Assembly (NCBI GenBank): GCA_015056625.1
Contig: SVFY01000010.1
Coordinates: 771 to 64,770 of the forward strand
Origin: Butyrivibrio sp.
Lineage (GTDB): Bacteria; Bacillota; Clostridia; Lachnospirales; Lachnospiraceae
Reading direction: 5' to 3'
DNA: 64,000 nt
Shown in pieces: positions 15,503 through 23,907 of the stretch. Position numbers and translations under genes: made by a program. Position 1 is the first letter of the stretch; every line of letters starts with the position of its first letter. The notes beneath the pieces were generated by a model. The model had not been told where the DNA came from and searched no databases. It saw only the letters and a list, made by a program, of their open reading frames with translations.

Positions 15503-17761
15503 ATGAAAAAGAGAGCGTTATCAATATTACTGGCTATGTCTCTTATTGCCGGCGGATGCGGCGCTGCAGGAGAAGTCAGTGATGTGGGAAATGAAGTATC
15601 TTCTGAGGATGTTCCTGCAGCTGGGGATGCAGGAAATGGTAGTGATGGGGATATGGATGCCGGGGATGATGCTGCTCCCCAAAAGACAGGAACCAGCCTT
15701 ATTTCAAATGCAGAGGAAACAATATACTATGATCCTGACCTGGTGCCATCTGTTCCTGAATACCAGGTTGCATCTGATCTTTCAAATCTGACTTACCACA
15801 AGAATTTTGCATATCTTTTTGAATCTGAGTACGATAGTGAATACAACGACACCTCTAAAATGAGGAATGCCCTTGCAGACAAAGGGTTTGCTGTCAGGTG
15901 CGATGGCTATCATGAATTCTTTGACGTGTATGAGCTGAACCGCTACAACATGTTCCCTAACTTTGTGACGGTTGATTCACTTATGCACACCTATCACCTC
16001 TATTTTGCATATCTTCTTAAGAACATAGAAAAAGAGTCTTTAGCTGATCAACTGAAACTTGTCAGTGCGGAGATGCTTGCAAGGAGCACTGCGCAGTACG
16101 AGAGCCTAAAGGGAACGGATTTTGAAGATGCTGCACTTAGGAACGTGGCGCTATTCTATGTGGGAGCAAAACTTCAGGATCCTTCGGTGGATTCTGGAAT
16201 TGACGACAGCTCTTTTGCTGAGGTGGCAGATACTGAGTATAACAAGATCATGGAGGCTTCAGCCATAGAGCCTTGCCTCTTAACAGGTCTTAACGAGGAT
16301 TACACCCAGTACAAGCCAAGGGGATATTACGATGGGGACGAGACATTGGAAGCCTATTTCAGGGCAATGATGTGGTATGGCAGGATTTCTTTTGCCCTTG
16401 AGAGCGAGGAGATGGTAAAGAGCGCCGTCCTTATGAGCTGTGCACTGTCCCAGGACGATGCGGACTACAACAGCATGTACGATGTCACTAGCTTTTTTGC
16501 AGGAGTATCTGATGATTTTACCTACGGTGAGATGGTGCAGGTTCTTGAAAGTGCTTATGGCAAGGTTCCGGATGCAGAAGAGGTAGCAGGGGATGAGGCG
16601 GCCTTTGGAAAGGTTGTTGAGGCTCTTAAAAAGGCGCAGCCACCTAAGATCAACGGAATTCCGGTTATGGAAAATGAGGAGAACGTGATCCCGTCCTTCA
16701 GGTTCATGGGACAGAGATTTACCATTGATGCAGCAATCATGCAGAACCTGATCTACAGGGCGGTTGAGGAAAACCCTGAAGGAGAGAGAAGATACCTTCC
16801 TGATGCCCTTGATACTGCAGCGGCCCTTGGTTCTGAGGAGGCTTTCAAGATCCTTGATGAGCAGGGGGATACAAAGTTCAAGAACTACACAGACAACCTT
16901 AAGGTTATGCAGGAGACCTTTGATAATTCAGACATGGAACTTTGGGGCGCAAGTCTTTACGCTGGCTGGCTTTACACATTAAGGCCTCTTTTTGAAAAGA
17001 GAGGCAGCGGCTATCCATGGTACATGCAAAACGACGAGTGGAACAAGAAAAAGCTTGAGACCTTTGCCGGTTCCTACGCTGAGCTTAAGCACGATACCAT
17101 CCTATATGCCAAGCAGGTTGCAGCAGAGATGGGCGGCGGCGACGACGAGATGCCAGATGACAGGGGCTACGTTGACCCTGAGCCTGTAATCTACAGCAGA
17201 TTTATAGATCTTGCTGGCAAGACTTCCAAGGGTCTTGAGGCAGCAGGAATGCTTACTTCTGCTGAAAAAGATGACCTGGCGCTTCTTTCAGATATTGCCA
17301 AAAGGCTTCTTGATATATCTGAAAAAGAGCTAAGGAACGAGGCTCTTTCTGATGATGACTACGAGTTCATAAGGGGCTATGGCGGAAATCTTGAGCACTT
17401 CTGGCAGGAAGTAAATGCTGCAGACGGCCTTGACCTTGCTCACAGCTACCAGGCTCCATGTCCTGTTATTGCGGACATTGCAACTGACCCTAACGGCACA
17501 GTCCTTGAAGTTGGTTCAGGAAAGGCGGATACAGTATTTGTGGTATTTCCTATTGATGGAGAGCTTCATGTGGGATCAGGTAGTGTATATAGTTTTTATC
17601 AGTTCACTGTGCCCATTGATGAGAGGATGACCGACGAGGAGTTCAGAGCTTCTCTTGAGGGAGGATACCTTGATGATGACTGGAACTGGGTTGAGAATGA
17701 CAATATTACACCGCAGCCTGACTGGACCCAGAGCTACAGGATTGTGACAGGAAACAGGTAA
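15503..17761 (+). CDS. DUF3160 lipoprotein
   Basis: A 752-residue surface lipoprotein: signal peptide with lipobox LIAGGC (Cys about residue 19), an acidic Gly/Asp-rich tether to about residue 58, then a long helical domain of the DUF3160 type (NMFPNFVTVDSLMHTYHLYF and SLYAGWLYTLRPL are typical family stretches). Function is unknown. The final segment (WTQSYRIVTGNR) matches the family's C-terminus. RBS aggaggaa precedes ATG 15503. It is followed after 9 bp by the CapA-like gene, so the two form an operon and probably a shared surface function. Confidence 0.83.
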   Translation: MKKRALSILLAMSLIAGGCGAAGEVSDVGNEVSSEDVPAAGDAGNGSDGDMDAGDDAAPQKTGTSLISNAEETIYYDPDLVPSVPEYQVASDLSNLTYHKNFAYLFESEYDSEYNDTSKMRNALADKGFAVRCDGYHEFFDVYELNRYNMFPNFVTVDSLMHTYHLYFAYLLKNIEKESLADQLKLVSAEMLARSTAQYESLKGTDFEDAALRNVALFYVGAKLQDPSVDSGIDDSSFAEVADTEYNKIMEASAIEPCLLTGLNEDYTQYKPRGYYDGDETLEAYFRAMMWYGRISFALESEEMVKSAVLMSCALSQDDADYNSMYDVTSFFAGVSDDFTYGEMVQVLESAYGKVPDAEEVAGDEAAFGKVVEALKKAQPPKINGIPVMENEENVIPSFRFMGQRFTIDAAIMQNLIYRAVEENPEGERRYLPDALDTAAALGSEEAFKILDEQGDTKFKNYTDNLKVMQETFDNSDMELWGASLYAGWLYTLRPLFEKRGSGYPWYMQNDEWNKKKLETFAGSYAELKHDTILYAKQVAAEMGGGDDEMPDDRGYVDPEPVIYSRFIDLAGKTSKGLEAAGMLTSAEKDDLALLSDIAKRLLDISEKELRNEALSDDDYEFIRGYGGNLEHFWQEVNAADGLDLAHSYQAPCPVIADIATDPNGTVLEVGSGKADTVFVVFPIDGELHVGSGSVYSFYQFTVPIDERMTDEEFRASLEGGYLDDDWNWVENDNITPQPDWTQSYRIVTGNR

Positions 17762-17770
17762 TAGTGTTTA

Positions 17771-19381
17771 ATGGATAAGACAGGCCAGGAAAAACATGCT
17801 AATAAAAGAGGGCTGCTGCGACTTATTGTCGTGGCAGCCTTTTGCTGCGCCTTTGTTGCAGCTGCTTTTGTGGCTGTTTTTGGGGGCCAGACAGGAACTG
17901 GCAGAGATAGCTCTTTTGCCCAAAAGATGAGGCTCCTTGTGGCGCCTCCGACGTGGGTTCATTATGCGAAAAAGAGTGAGCAGGCAGGGGAGCTTGTGCT
18001 GAAGGTTGAAGGCGGGAAGGCGATACTGCAAGGGTCTTCTGATGAAGGCGATAATGAGGGAGATAAGAGGAGCGACATCTGGACAGTCCCTTCAGAGTAT
18101 AAGGTCCAGGATGGTTTTCTTACTGACCTTGACAGGGACGGCGCCACCGAGATGATCCTTCTTGTGTGGAAGCGCGGGCGCTTTGGGAAGCACAGGCCCT
18201 TCTGGATCACGTCGGATGAGAGGTGCTATTCACAACATATTTTTATTTATGATGTAGAGCCTGTCAGTCAGAAGTGGTTTGCTTCTGATATTGGAGTGGA
18301 TGTTAGGCGAATGAAGCTTCTAAATGAGGGAAGCGCCACATCGGAGGCTGTGCTGCTTACAGAGGATATTGATGGGAACTGCGCTTTGTGGCACTGGGAA
18401 TCTTTTGGTCTTAAGACCATGGATAATGAAGTTACTTTTTTGGCCTTTGGCGACAATCTGATCCATAAGTCAATCTATGAGTGTGCCTATGCTCATGAGG
18501 GCGGAAACTTTGACTATCTTTATGAGCCTTTTAAAGAAGAGATAATGGCGGCAGATGTTGCTGCCTTTAACGCAGAGACAGTACTGGTTGATAAGGAGTC
18601 TGCGGTTTCAGGATATCCGCAATTTGGATCTCCTTTGGCAGTAGGAAAGGCTCTTGTGGCAGCAGGCTTTGACGTAGCCAGTTGCGCCAACAACCACGCT
18701 CTTGATAAGGGAATATATGGAATTGACGTGACAAGTTCTTTTTACAAAGATAATGGAATTACCTGCGTTGGAATACAGGGCAGCGGCGAGGAGCAGTATA
18801 GGCCCTATGAAGTTATCACAAGGAACGGTATCAGGATCGCGCTTTTGTCATATACCTACGGAACCAACGGGATTGACGTGTCCGACAAGTACCCTTATGC
18901 GGTGCACTATCTGCCAGGGGATGCGTCAGAGCAAGGTGCAGACAGCATAGAAGACGGATCTGATACTGCAATAGAACAGGATTTCTTTTCAGAAGACAGA
19001 CTTGCTGATGATATTAAGACCGCCAGAAATGAAGCGGATTTTGTGGTTGTCTTTGCCCACTGGGGCGATGAATATGAAACTGAAGTTTTGGATAATCAAA
19101 GGCACCTGGCGGATATCATGGCGCAGGCAGGAGCAGATGTTATTATCGGAAGTCACCCTCATGTTGTGCAGGAGACGGAAGTTATTGATCGCGGGGATGG
19201 TGGACAGACGCTTGCTTACTACTCTTTGGGGAATTTTGTGGCAGACCAGGATAAAGTTAAAAGAAGCAGTGACGGACAGGCAGTTGAAACAGGCGGTGCG
19301 AAAGCTCTTTTCACCATAGAACACTGCTACGACGGCGTTAGGATAAAGAGCTGGGATATCAGGGAAATCCACTCGGATTGA
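17771..19381 (+). CDS. CapA-family (PGA_cap) membrane-anchored protein
   Basis: A 536-residue protein with an N-terminal membrane anchor (about residues 16-38) and an extracytoplasmic region. Residues about 60-215 resemble FG-GAP/VCBS-like segments (DLDRDGATEMILLVW). From about 218 on is the metallophosphatase-like CapA domain: FLAFGDNLIHKSIYE, FNAETVL, SCANNHALDKG, FAHWGDEYE and GSHPHVVQ carry the metal-site Asp, Asn and His residues. CapA proteins take part in poly-gamma-glutamate capsule work in Bacillus, but most relatives are uncharacterised phosphoesterase-like proteins, and no capBC genes are here. Operon with the DUF3160 gene. Confidence 0.85.
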   Translation: MDKTGQEKHANKRGLLRLIVVAAFCCAFVAAAFVAVFGGQTGTGRDSSFAQKMRLLVAPPTWVHYAKKSEQAGELVLKVEGGKAILQGSSDEGDNEGDKRSDIWTVPSEYKVQDGFLTDLDRDGATEMILLVWKRGRFGKHRPFWITSDERCYSQHIFIYDVEPVSQKWFASDIGVDVRRMKLLNEGSATSEAVLLTEDIDGNCALWHWESFGLKTMDNEVTFLAFGDNLIHKSIYECAYAHEGGNFDYLYEPFKEEIMAADVAAFNAETVLVDKESAVSGYPQFGSPLAVGKALVAAGFDVASCANNHALDKGIYGIDVTSSFYKDNGITCVGIQGSGEEQYRPYEVITRNGIRIALLSYTYGTNGIDVSDKYPYAVHYLPGDASEQGADSIEDGSDTAIEQDFFSEDRLADDIKTARNEADFVVVFAHWGDEYETEVLDNQRHLADIMAQAGADVIIGSHPHVVQETEVIDRGDGGQTLAYYSLGNFVADQDKVKRSSDGQAVETGGAKALFTIEHCYDGVRIKSWDIREIHSD

Positions 19382-19450
19382 CGGCAGCTGGAAAAGTAGG
19401 TAGTATCAAGGAAGAAAAGTGGACGAGAAGGCAGACAATAGGAAGTAGTA

Positions 19451-20536
19451 ATGGCAAAGATAAGCGTAATAATACCAGTTTACAATACAGCTAAATACAT
19501 GGATCAGTGCATTGAGTCAGTGCTGGCACAGACCATGACAGATATTGAAATCATGCTTGTAGACGACGGCTCAACAGACGGGATCAGCGGGAAAAAGTGC
19601 GATGAATTTGCGGCAAAGGACAGCCGCGTCAAGGTCATCCACAAGGAAAACGGAGGACTTCAGTCAGCCTGGATCGCAGGTACAGTGGAGGCAACTTCCA
19701 ACTACGTCTCCTTCGTTGACAGCGACGACTGGATCGATGCAGATATGATGGAGAAGCTCTACGCTCTTACCATCGCTTCCCAGATGGAAGCCAAAAAGGC
19801 AGCAGGGGAAGATACAGGTACTGAGGCTGGATACGACAACCCCTACTTAAATAGTGAGATCGTGGCCGGCAATTATATCGTTGAAAAAGCAGGTGAGAGA
19901 AGAAAAGAGACACAGGGGCTTGAGCCTGGAGTTTACACAGGCGCTGACCTTGATAAAATAAGGCGCCGTCTCCTTGGGGAGGAAGTAAGACCTGTAACCA
20001 TGTCCAGATGCATGAAGCTGATCTCAAGAAAGCTTGTTCTTGAAAACATCAAGTACTGCGACCCTACTATCTTTATGAGCGAAGATGTAAACATCACTCT
20101 TCCATGTCTGTGCGATGTTAAGCGCCTTGTGATCGCTAAGGACAGTTACTTCTACCACTACAGGCTGGTTGGCAGTTCAATGGCGCACTCCTACAAGCCA
20201 AACTTCTTAAAGGACCTTGAGCTTAGTAATAAAACATTCCGTGAGATCTTAAAGGATAAGGGCATCGAGAATGCTGATGAGCAGATGGACAAAGAGTTTG
20301 TTATGATCCTTCTTCTTGTAATGAAGAATGAACTTCGCTGCCCGGAAAAGGATACGGTGGAGAGGGTAAAAAAGATATTCCTTCGCCCTGACATTCGCAG
20401 CAAGATCGCTGGAACAGATGTCACAATATCAGGGCTTGCAAACAAGCTCCTGTACTTCACCATGAAGCATCCAGTAGCGCCAGTAGTTGGCTGCATGAAG
20501 ATGATCCTCGGGGCCTACGATAAGAAAACAAACTGA
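19451..20536 (+). CDS. family 2 glycosyltransferase
   Basis: A 361-residue GT-A fold transferase. The N-terminus ISVIIPVYNTAKYMDQC and VDDGSTDG (nucleotide-sugar site) and SDDWIDADMMEKL (DxD-like) are classic GT2. The C-terminal 200 residues are helical and match WaaV/EpsJ-like cell-surface glycosyltransferases. Acceptor unknown; presumably a surface polysaccharide or teichoic-acid-like glycan. Seventy bases separate it from the CapA gene; it may be co-transcribed. RBS aggaagtag. Confidence 0.85.
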   Translation: MAKISVIIPVYNTAKYMDQCIESVLAQTMTDIEIMLVDDGSTDGISGKKCDEFAAKDSRVKVIHKENGGLQSAWIAGTVEATSNYVSFVDSDDWIDADMMEKLYALTIASQMEAKKAAGEDTGTEAGYDNPYLNSEIVAGNYIVEKAGERRKETQGLEPGVYTGADLDKIRRRLLGEEVRPVTMSRCMKLISRKLVLENIKYCDPTIFMSEDVNITLPCLCDVKRLVIAKDSYFYHYRLVGSSMAHSYKPNFLKDLELSNKTFREILKDKGIENADEQMDKEFVMILLLVMKNELRCPEKDTVERVKKIFLRPDIRSKIAGTDVTISGLANKLLYFTMKHPVAPVVGCMKMILGAYDKKTN

Positions 20537-20584
20537 AGTAGTACACAACCTGATCAAGCGGGGATGGGAGTGGAGTCTATGTAT

Positions 20585-20612
20585 CTGGCGGTGAGGAAAA
20601 ATCCGCCACCGA
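20585..20612 (+). other. stem-loop after the glycosyltransferase gene
   Basis: GGCGG and CCGCC enclose TGAGGAAAAAT. No T-run, so not a clear terminator; it may cap the mRNA 3' end. Confidence 0.35.
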
Positions 20613-20620
20613 TAGGCTGA

Positions 20621-20789
20621 GTTTTTTGCAAGTCTTAGTCACTATATTACCTGCCTTCACTTTTGGAAAATTTGCAAAAGTGACTAACGCACAGTTTTTT
20701 GCAAGTCTTAGTCACTGTATAGCCTACCTTCACTCTTTGGCAATTTGCAAAAGTGACTATAGCAGAGATTTTAACAAGCTTTAGTCACT
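20621..20789. repeat. tandem inverted-repeat cluster with TTAGTCACT motif
   Basis: Two near-identical units (about 20621-20686 and 20693-20760), each starting TTTTTTGCAAGTC then TTAGTCACT and ending TTTGCAAAAGTGACTA, so TTAGTCACT is mirrored by AGTGACTAA within each unit. A third partial copy (TTTAGTCACTT) ends near 20789. The palindromic TTGCAA accompanies each arm. No coding content. It lies between two convergent genes. Confidence 0.8.
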
Positions 20790-20826
20790 TATTCATCTCA
20801 CCTACCAATACAAACAGCGAAAATCA

Positions 20827-20867
20827 TTGACTAAATAAGCGGTATTGTAACGCCTTAGTCAAAAAAG
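20827..20867. repeat. hairpin with TTGACTAA/TTAGTCAA arms
   Basis: TTGACTAA (20827-20834) pairs with TTAGTCAA (20855-20862), with GCG/CGC further inside, followed by six A. It shares the TTAGTCA motif with the cluster just upstream and could act as a terminator for the plus strand only weakly. Confidence 0.5.
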
Positions 20868-20906
20868 GTAAAACTTCAAATCGAATAGCTAGAAAGACGA
20901 ATTAAT

Positions 20907-20933
20907 AAGACAAAAGAACCGTCCCCGTGTCTT
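20907..20933. repeat. single half-copy of the GGGGACGG palindrome family
   Basis: AAGACAAAAGAACC directly joined to GTCCCCGTGTCTT equals the right arm of the hairpin at 43421-43492. The left arm is missing here. By itself it can form AAGACA/TGTCTT. Confidence 0.8.
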
Positions 20934-20942
20934 GTTGACACG

Positions 20943-20970
20943 AAAAAAGACCGGCCAGAAGCCGGTCTTT
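20943..20970 (-). terminator. terminator of the thioesterase gene
   Basis: AAAGACCGGC (20946-20955) and GCCGGTCTTT (20961-20970) form a 10-bp stem; on the minus strand it is followed by a T-run (20943-20948). Confidence 0.85.
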
Positions 20971-20984
20971 AATATTGTCACTAA

Positions 20985-21491
20985 TTAGAATCCTTCCATT
21001 CTGCGCTGTTTGCGGAGGTCTCTTCTCTTTTCAGCGCCTTCCCATTCTGCCTTCTCGCTTTCAGTGCGAACGTTGAGGCCGTAGGGCACTACAACGGCGG
21101 AACCGTCGTTGTCGATGCAAACTTCTGTGAAGTATGCTCTGTTGAGAACGTGCCTCATACCATTTTGAACATCCTCAACATAGGTGTCTACTCTGACTTC
21201 CATGGAGGTTCTGCCTACGTGGGTGAGCTTGCCTACGATCACAAGTACGTCCCCAAGCTTGGCGCCCTGCTTGAACTGCATGTTGTCAACTGCAGCTGTG
21301 GCAACGGGGTTACCTGAGTGACGGAGGGCAACTGTTCCTGCTACTTCATCTATCCAGCTCATGAGCTGTCCGCCAAAGAGCCTTCCTTCAGAATTGATAT
21401 CACTGTACTTGACAACCTTGGTCCATTCAGTGATGGAGTCTTCAACATTTTTGTTGGCAATCTGTTTATCTACATGAAAAACTTTTCCCAT
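20985..21491 (-). CDS. acyl-CoA thioesterase (hotdog fold, YciA/BACH type)
   Basis: A 168-residue hotdog-fold hydrolase that releases CoA from acyl-CoA. The core (GRLFGGQLMSWIDEVAGTVA) contains the catalytic-helix Asp, and VGRTSMEVRVDTYVED follows as the second family block. The C-terminus is basic. Convergent with the glycosyltransferase and divergent from ptb-buk, so its link with butyryl-CoA metabolism is only positional. Site ggaggtgg precedes the ATG on the minus strand. Confidence 0.85.
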   Translation of the reverse strand: MGKVFHVDKQIANKNVEDSITEWTKVVKYSDINSEGRLFGGQLMSWIDEVAGTVALRHSGNPVATAAVDNMQFKQGAKLGDVLVIVGKLTHVGRTSMEVRVDTYVEDVQNGMRHVLNRAYFTEVCIDNDGSAVVVPYGLNVRTESEKAEWEGAEKRRDLRKQRRMEGF

Positions 21492-21657
21492 AGATCCACC
21501 TCCAGTAAGTATTCTATTTATTTAGTTTACCGCAATTTAAGGCTCTTTACCAGCCAAAAACCACGGGCTTTCTTTGCTGTTTTTGTACATTGAAAATAAC
21601 TTTAGTTAGTGTTAAAATTTTGTCATATGGCGGTAAAGTTTAAGGGTACCACCCACG

Positions 21658-21663
21658 TATAAT
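21658..21663 (+). promoter_or_regulatory. -10 box of the ptb-buk operon
   Basis: TATAAT 26 nt before the ptb start codon. No good -35 box is seen at the right distance. Confidence 0.5.
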
Positions 21664-21688
21664 CAGTAAAACGGAGGTTTTTATTATC

Positions 21689-22615
21689 ATGAGCAAGACA
21701 TTTGATGACATTTTAGCCAAGCTTAAGAGCGCTGACACCAAGAAGATGTCAGTGGCTGTAGCCCAGGACACACACGTTCTTGAGGCTGTCAAGGTGGCAA
21801 AAGAGAGAGGTATTGTAGATCCGATCCTGGTTGGCGACAGAGATCAGATCGCTGAGAAGGCAAAAGAGGTTGGAATTAACATTGATGAGTACGAGATCAT
21901 CGATGTTAAGGACACAATTGAGGCGGCAAGAACTGCTGTATCCCTTGTACACGACGGCAAGGCTGACATCTATATGAAGGGCGCCCTTGAGTCAAAAGAT
22001 TTCCTTAAGAGCGTACTTGATAAGGAAGTTGGACTTCGTACAGGCAGACCTCTTTCACATGTTTGTGTGTTTGAGATTCCTGGTATCGATCGTCTCCTGT
22101 TCCTTACAGACGTAGCATTCATGCCATATCCTACTCTTGAAGATAAAAAAGTCATCATTGAATATACTGTAGAAGTTGCAAGAGCTTGCGGTGTTGAGTG
22201 CCCTAAGGTTGCTCCTCTTGCAGCCGTAGAGGTTGTTAACCCTAAGATGCCTGTTACTGTTGAGGCTGCTGAGCTTACAAGACTCAACGAGGAAGGCGAG
22301 ATCAAGAACTGTATCGTTGATGGACCTCTTTCCATGGACCTTGCAATTGATCCTGAGGCAGCCAAGCACAAGGCTGGTGCCCTCGACAGAAAGATCGTCG
22401 GCGACGCTGACATCCTTCTTTTCCCTGATATCCACGCAGGAAACCTTACATACAAGACCATCGTTCGTCTTGCAAAAGTCAAGAACGGTAACATCTTAAC
22501 AGGAACCAAGGCCCCTGTAATCCTTACATCAAGATCAGACTCTGTAGAAGTTAAGGTTAATTCCATCGCTCTTGCTGCAGTAGTTGCAGAGGACAAGAAG
22601 AAGGGAATCCTTTGA
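21689..22615 (+). CDS. ptb: phosphate butyryltransferase
   Basis: A 308-residue enzyme of the phosphotransacetylase/butyryltransferase family, converting butyryl-CoA and phosphate into butyryl phosphate and CoA in the last steps of butyrate fermentation. Family segments: DPILVGDRDQI early, the YMKGALESKDFLKSVL stretch, VNPKMPVTVEA and GPLSMDLAIDPEAAKHK in the active-site half, and PVILTSRSDS near the end. Length is typical of Ptb and shorter than Pta. Followed by butyrate kinase 42 bp downstream. The reaction and its partner make this the clearest clue to the organism's metabolism. Confidence 0.92.
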   Translation: MSKTFDDILAKLKSADTKKMSVAVAQDTHVLEAVKVAKERGIVDPILVGDRDQIAEKAKEVGINIDEYEIIDVKDTIEAARTAVSLVHDGKADIYMKGALESKDFLKSVLDKEVGLRTGRPLSHVCVFEIPGIDRLLFLTDVAFMPYPTLEDKKVIIEYTVEVARACGVECPKVAPLAAVEVVNPKMPVTVEAAELTRLNEEGEIKNCIVDGPLSMDLAIDPEAAKHKAGALDRKIVGDADILLFPDIHAGNLTYKTIVRLAKVKNGNILTGTKAPVILTSRSDSVEVKVNSIALAAVVAEDKKKGIL

Positions 22616-22657
22616 TCCGATAATTCAGCAGAACTATATTTTGAAAGGGAGAAAACC

Positions 22658-23722
22658 ATGATCAAAAGTCTTATAATCAATCCAGGTTCAACATCAACAA
22701 AAGTTGGTATTTTTGAGGACGAGACTCTCGTCAAGGAGGAGACTCTCCGTCACAGCACAGAAGAGATCGAGTCCTATGCTTCCATCATCGACCAGAAGGA
22801 CTTCCGCAAGAATATCATTCTTGATTTTTTGAAAAAAGAAAATATCGACATCAAGTCTTTTAACGTTATCGTAGGAAGAGGCGGACTTCTTCGTCCCATC
22901 CCAGGTGGTACATATGAGTGTACAGATGCTCTTTTAGAGAACCTTAGAAAGGGCGTTCAGGGACAGCATGCATCCAACCTTGGCGGCATCCTTGCAAGAG
23001 AGATCGGCGACGAGATCGGTGTTCCTTCATACATCGTTGACCCTGTAGTAGTTGACGAGATGGAGCCAGTTGCCAGGATCTCAGGTGTTCCGGAGATCGA
23101 GAGAGTATCAATTGACCACCCTCTCAACCAGAAGGCAGTTGCCCGCAGATACGCTAAAGAGATCGGCAAGAGATATGACGAGATCAGCGTTATCGTAGTT
23201 CACATGGGTGGCGGTACATCCACAGGTGTTCACAAAAACGGTAAGATGATCGACGTTTACGCAGCTCTTAACGGAGACGGCGCTTTCTCACCAGAAAGAG
23301 CTAACGGCATTCCAGCTAAGGCCCTTGTAGATATGTGCTTCTCAGGCAAGTACACATATGAAGAGATGAAAAAGAAGATCGTTGGCTACGGCGGACTCAA
23401 CGCTTATCTTGGAACCAACGACATGAGAGAAGTTAACAAGATGTGCGAAGATGGCAACGAGAAGGCTATCCTTGTAAGGGATGCATTCATCTACCAGATC
23501 TGCAAGAACATCGGTGCCTGCGCTACAGTCCTTAAGGGCAAGGTTGACCAGATCATCCTTACAGGCGGAATCGCTTATGGTCAGGTTATCACAGATGCCA
23601 TCAAGGACAGAGTAGACTGGATCGCTCCAGTTACGGTATATCCTGGTGAGGACGAGCTTCTTGCTCTTGCTCAGGGCGCTATCAGAGTCATGAACGGCGA
23701 AGAACAGGCACAGAAATACTGA
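22658..23722 (+). CDS. buk: butyrate kinase
   Basis: A 354-residue ASKHA-fold acyl kinase making butyrate and ATP from butyryl phosphate and ADP. Motifs: LIINPGSTSTKVGIF (phosphate-1 region), HMGGGTSTGVHKNGK and ILTGGIAYG (adenosine region). Length fits Buk rather than acetate kinase (about 400). RBS gaaagggag before ATG 22658. With ptb it provides the phosphorylating butyrate route; many gut relatives instead use butyryl-CoA:acetate CoA-transferase. A terminator follows. Confidence 0.94.
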   Translation: MIKSLIINPGSTSTKVGIFEDETLVKEETLRHSTEEIESYASIIDQKDFRKNIILDFLKKENIDIKSFNVIVGRGGLLRPIPGGTYECTDALLENLRKGVQGQHASNLGGILAREIGDEIGVPSYIVDPVVVDEMEPVARISGVPEIERVSIDHPLNQKAVARRYAKEIGKRYDEISVIVVHMGGGTSTGVHKNGKMIDVYAALNGDGAFSPERANGIPAKALVDMCFSGKYTYEEMKKKIVGYGGLNAYLGTNDMREVNKMCEDGNEKAILVRDAFIYQICKNIGACATVLKGKVDQIILTGGIAYGQVITDAIKDRVDWIAPVTVYPGEDELLALAQGAIRVMNGEEQAQKY

Positions 23723-23750
23723 TATTCAAATTGAATTTCCATATAATACG

Positions 23751-23778
23751 AAAGGAGTCTTACTTAAGGCTCCTTTTT
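23751..23778 (+). terminator. terminator of ptb-buk
   Basis: AAAGGAG (23751-23757) and CTCCTTT (23770-23776) form the stem with a T-run after it. Confidence 0.75.
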
Positions 23779-23818
23779 CATTTGCAGTTTCCTGGGAAAA
23801 GAGCTCTGTTTGCGTTCC

Positions 23819-23847
23819 TTGAAAATACCTGCCAAATCTGCTACAAT
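23819..23847 (+). promoter_or_regulatory. promoter of secA
   Basis: TTGAAA (23819-23824), 17 nt, TACAAT (23842-23847). A short AAGGG/CCCTT stem followed by T6 (23872-23893) lies between it and the secA ribosome site and could attenuate. Confidence 0.65.
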
Positions 23848-23907
23848 GTGCTTTGGTATTTTGCTAATTATGAAGGGTGAAGTTTGCCCTTTTTTAGGAG
23901 AAATAAT

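Noticed and set aside
20621-20789. CRISPR-like array
   Set aside because: Only two full units, with inverted rather than direct organisation and no constant spacer length or cas genes.
21970-22734. 254-residue minus-strand ORF opposite ptb
   Set aside because: Antisense shadow; Ser/Thr-rich composition follows from ptb's biased codon use.
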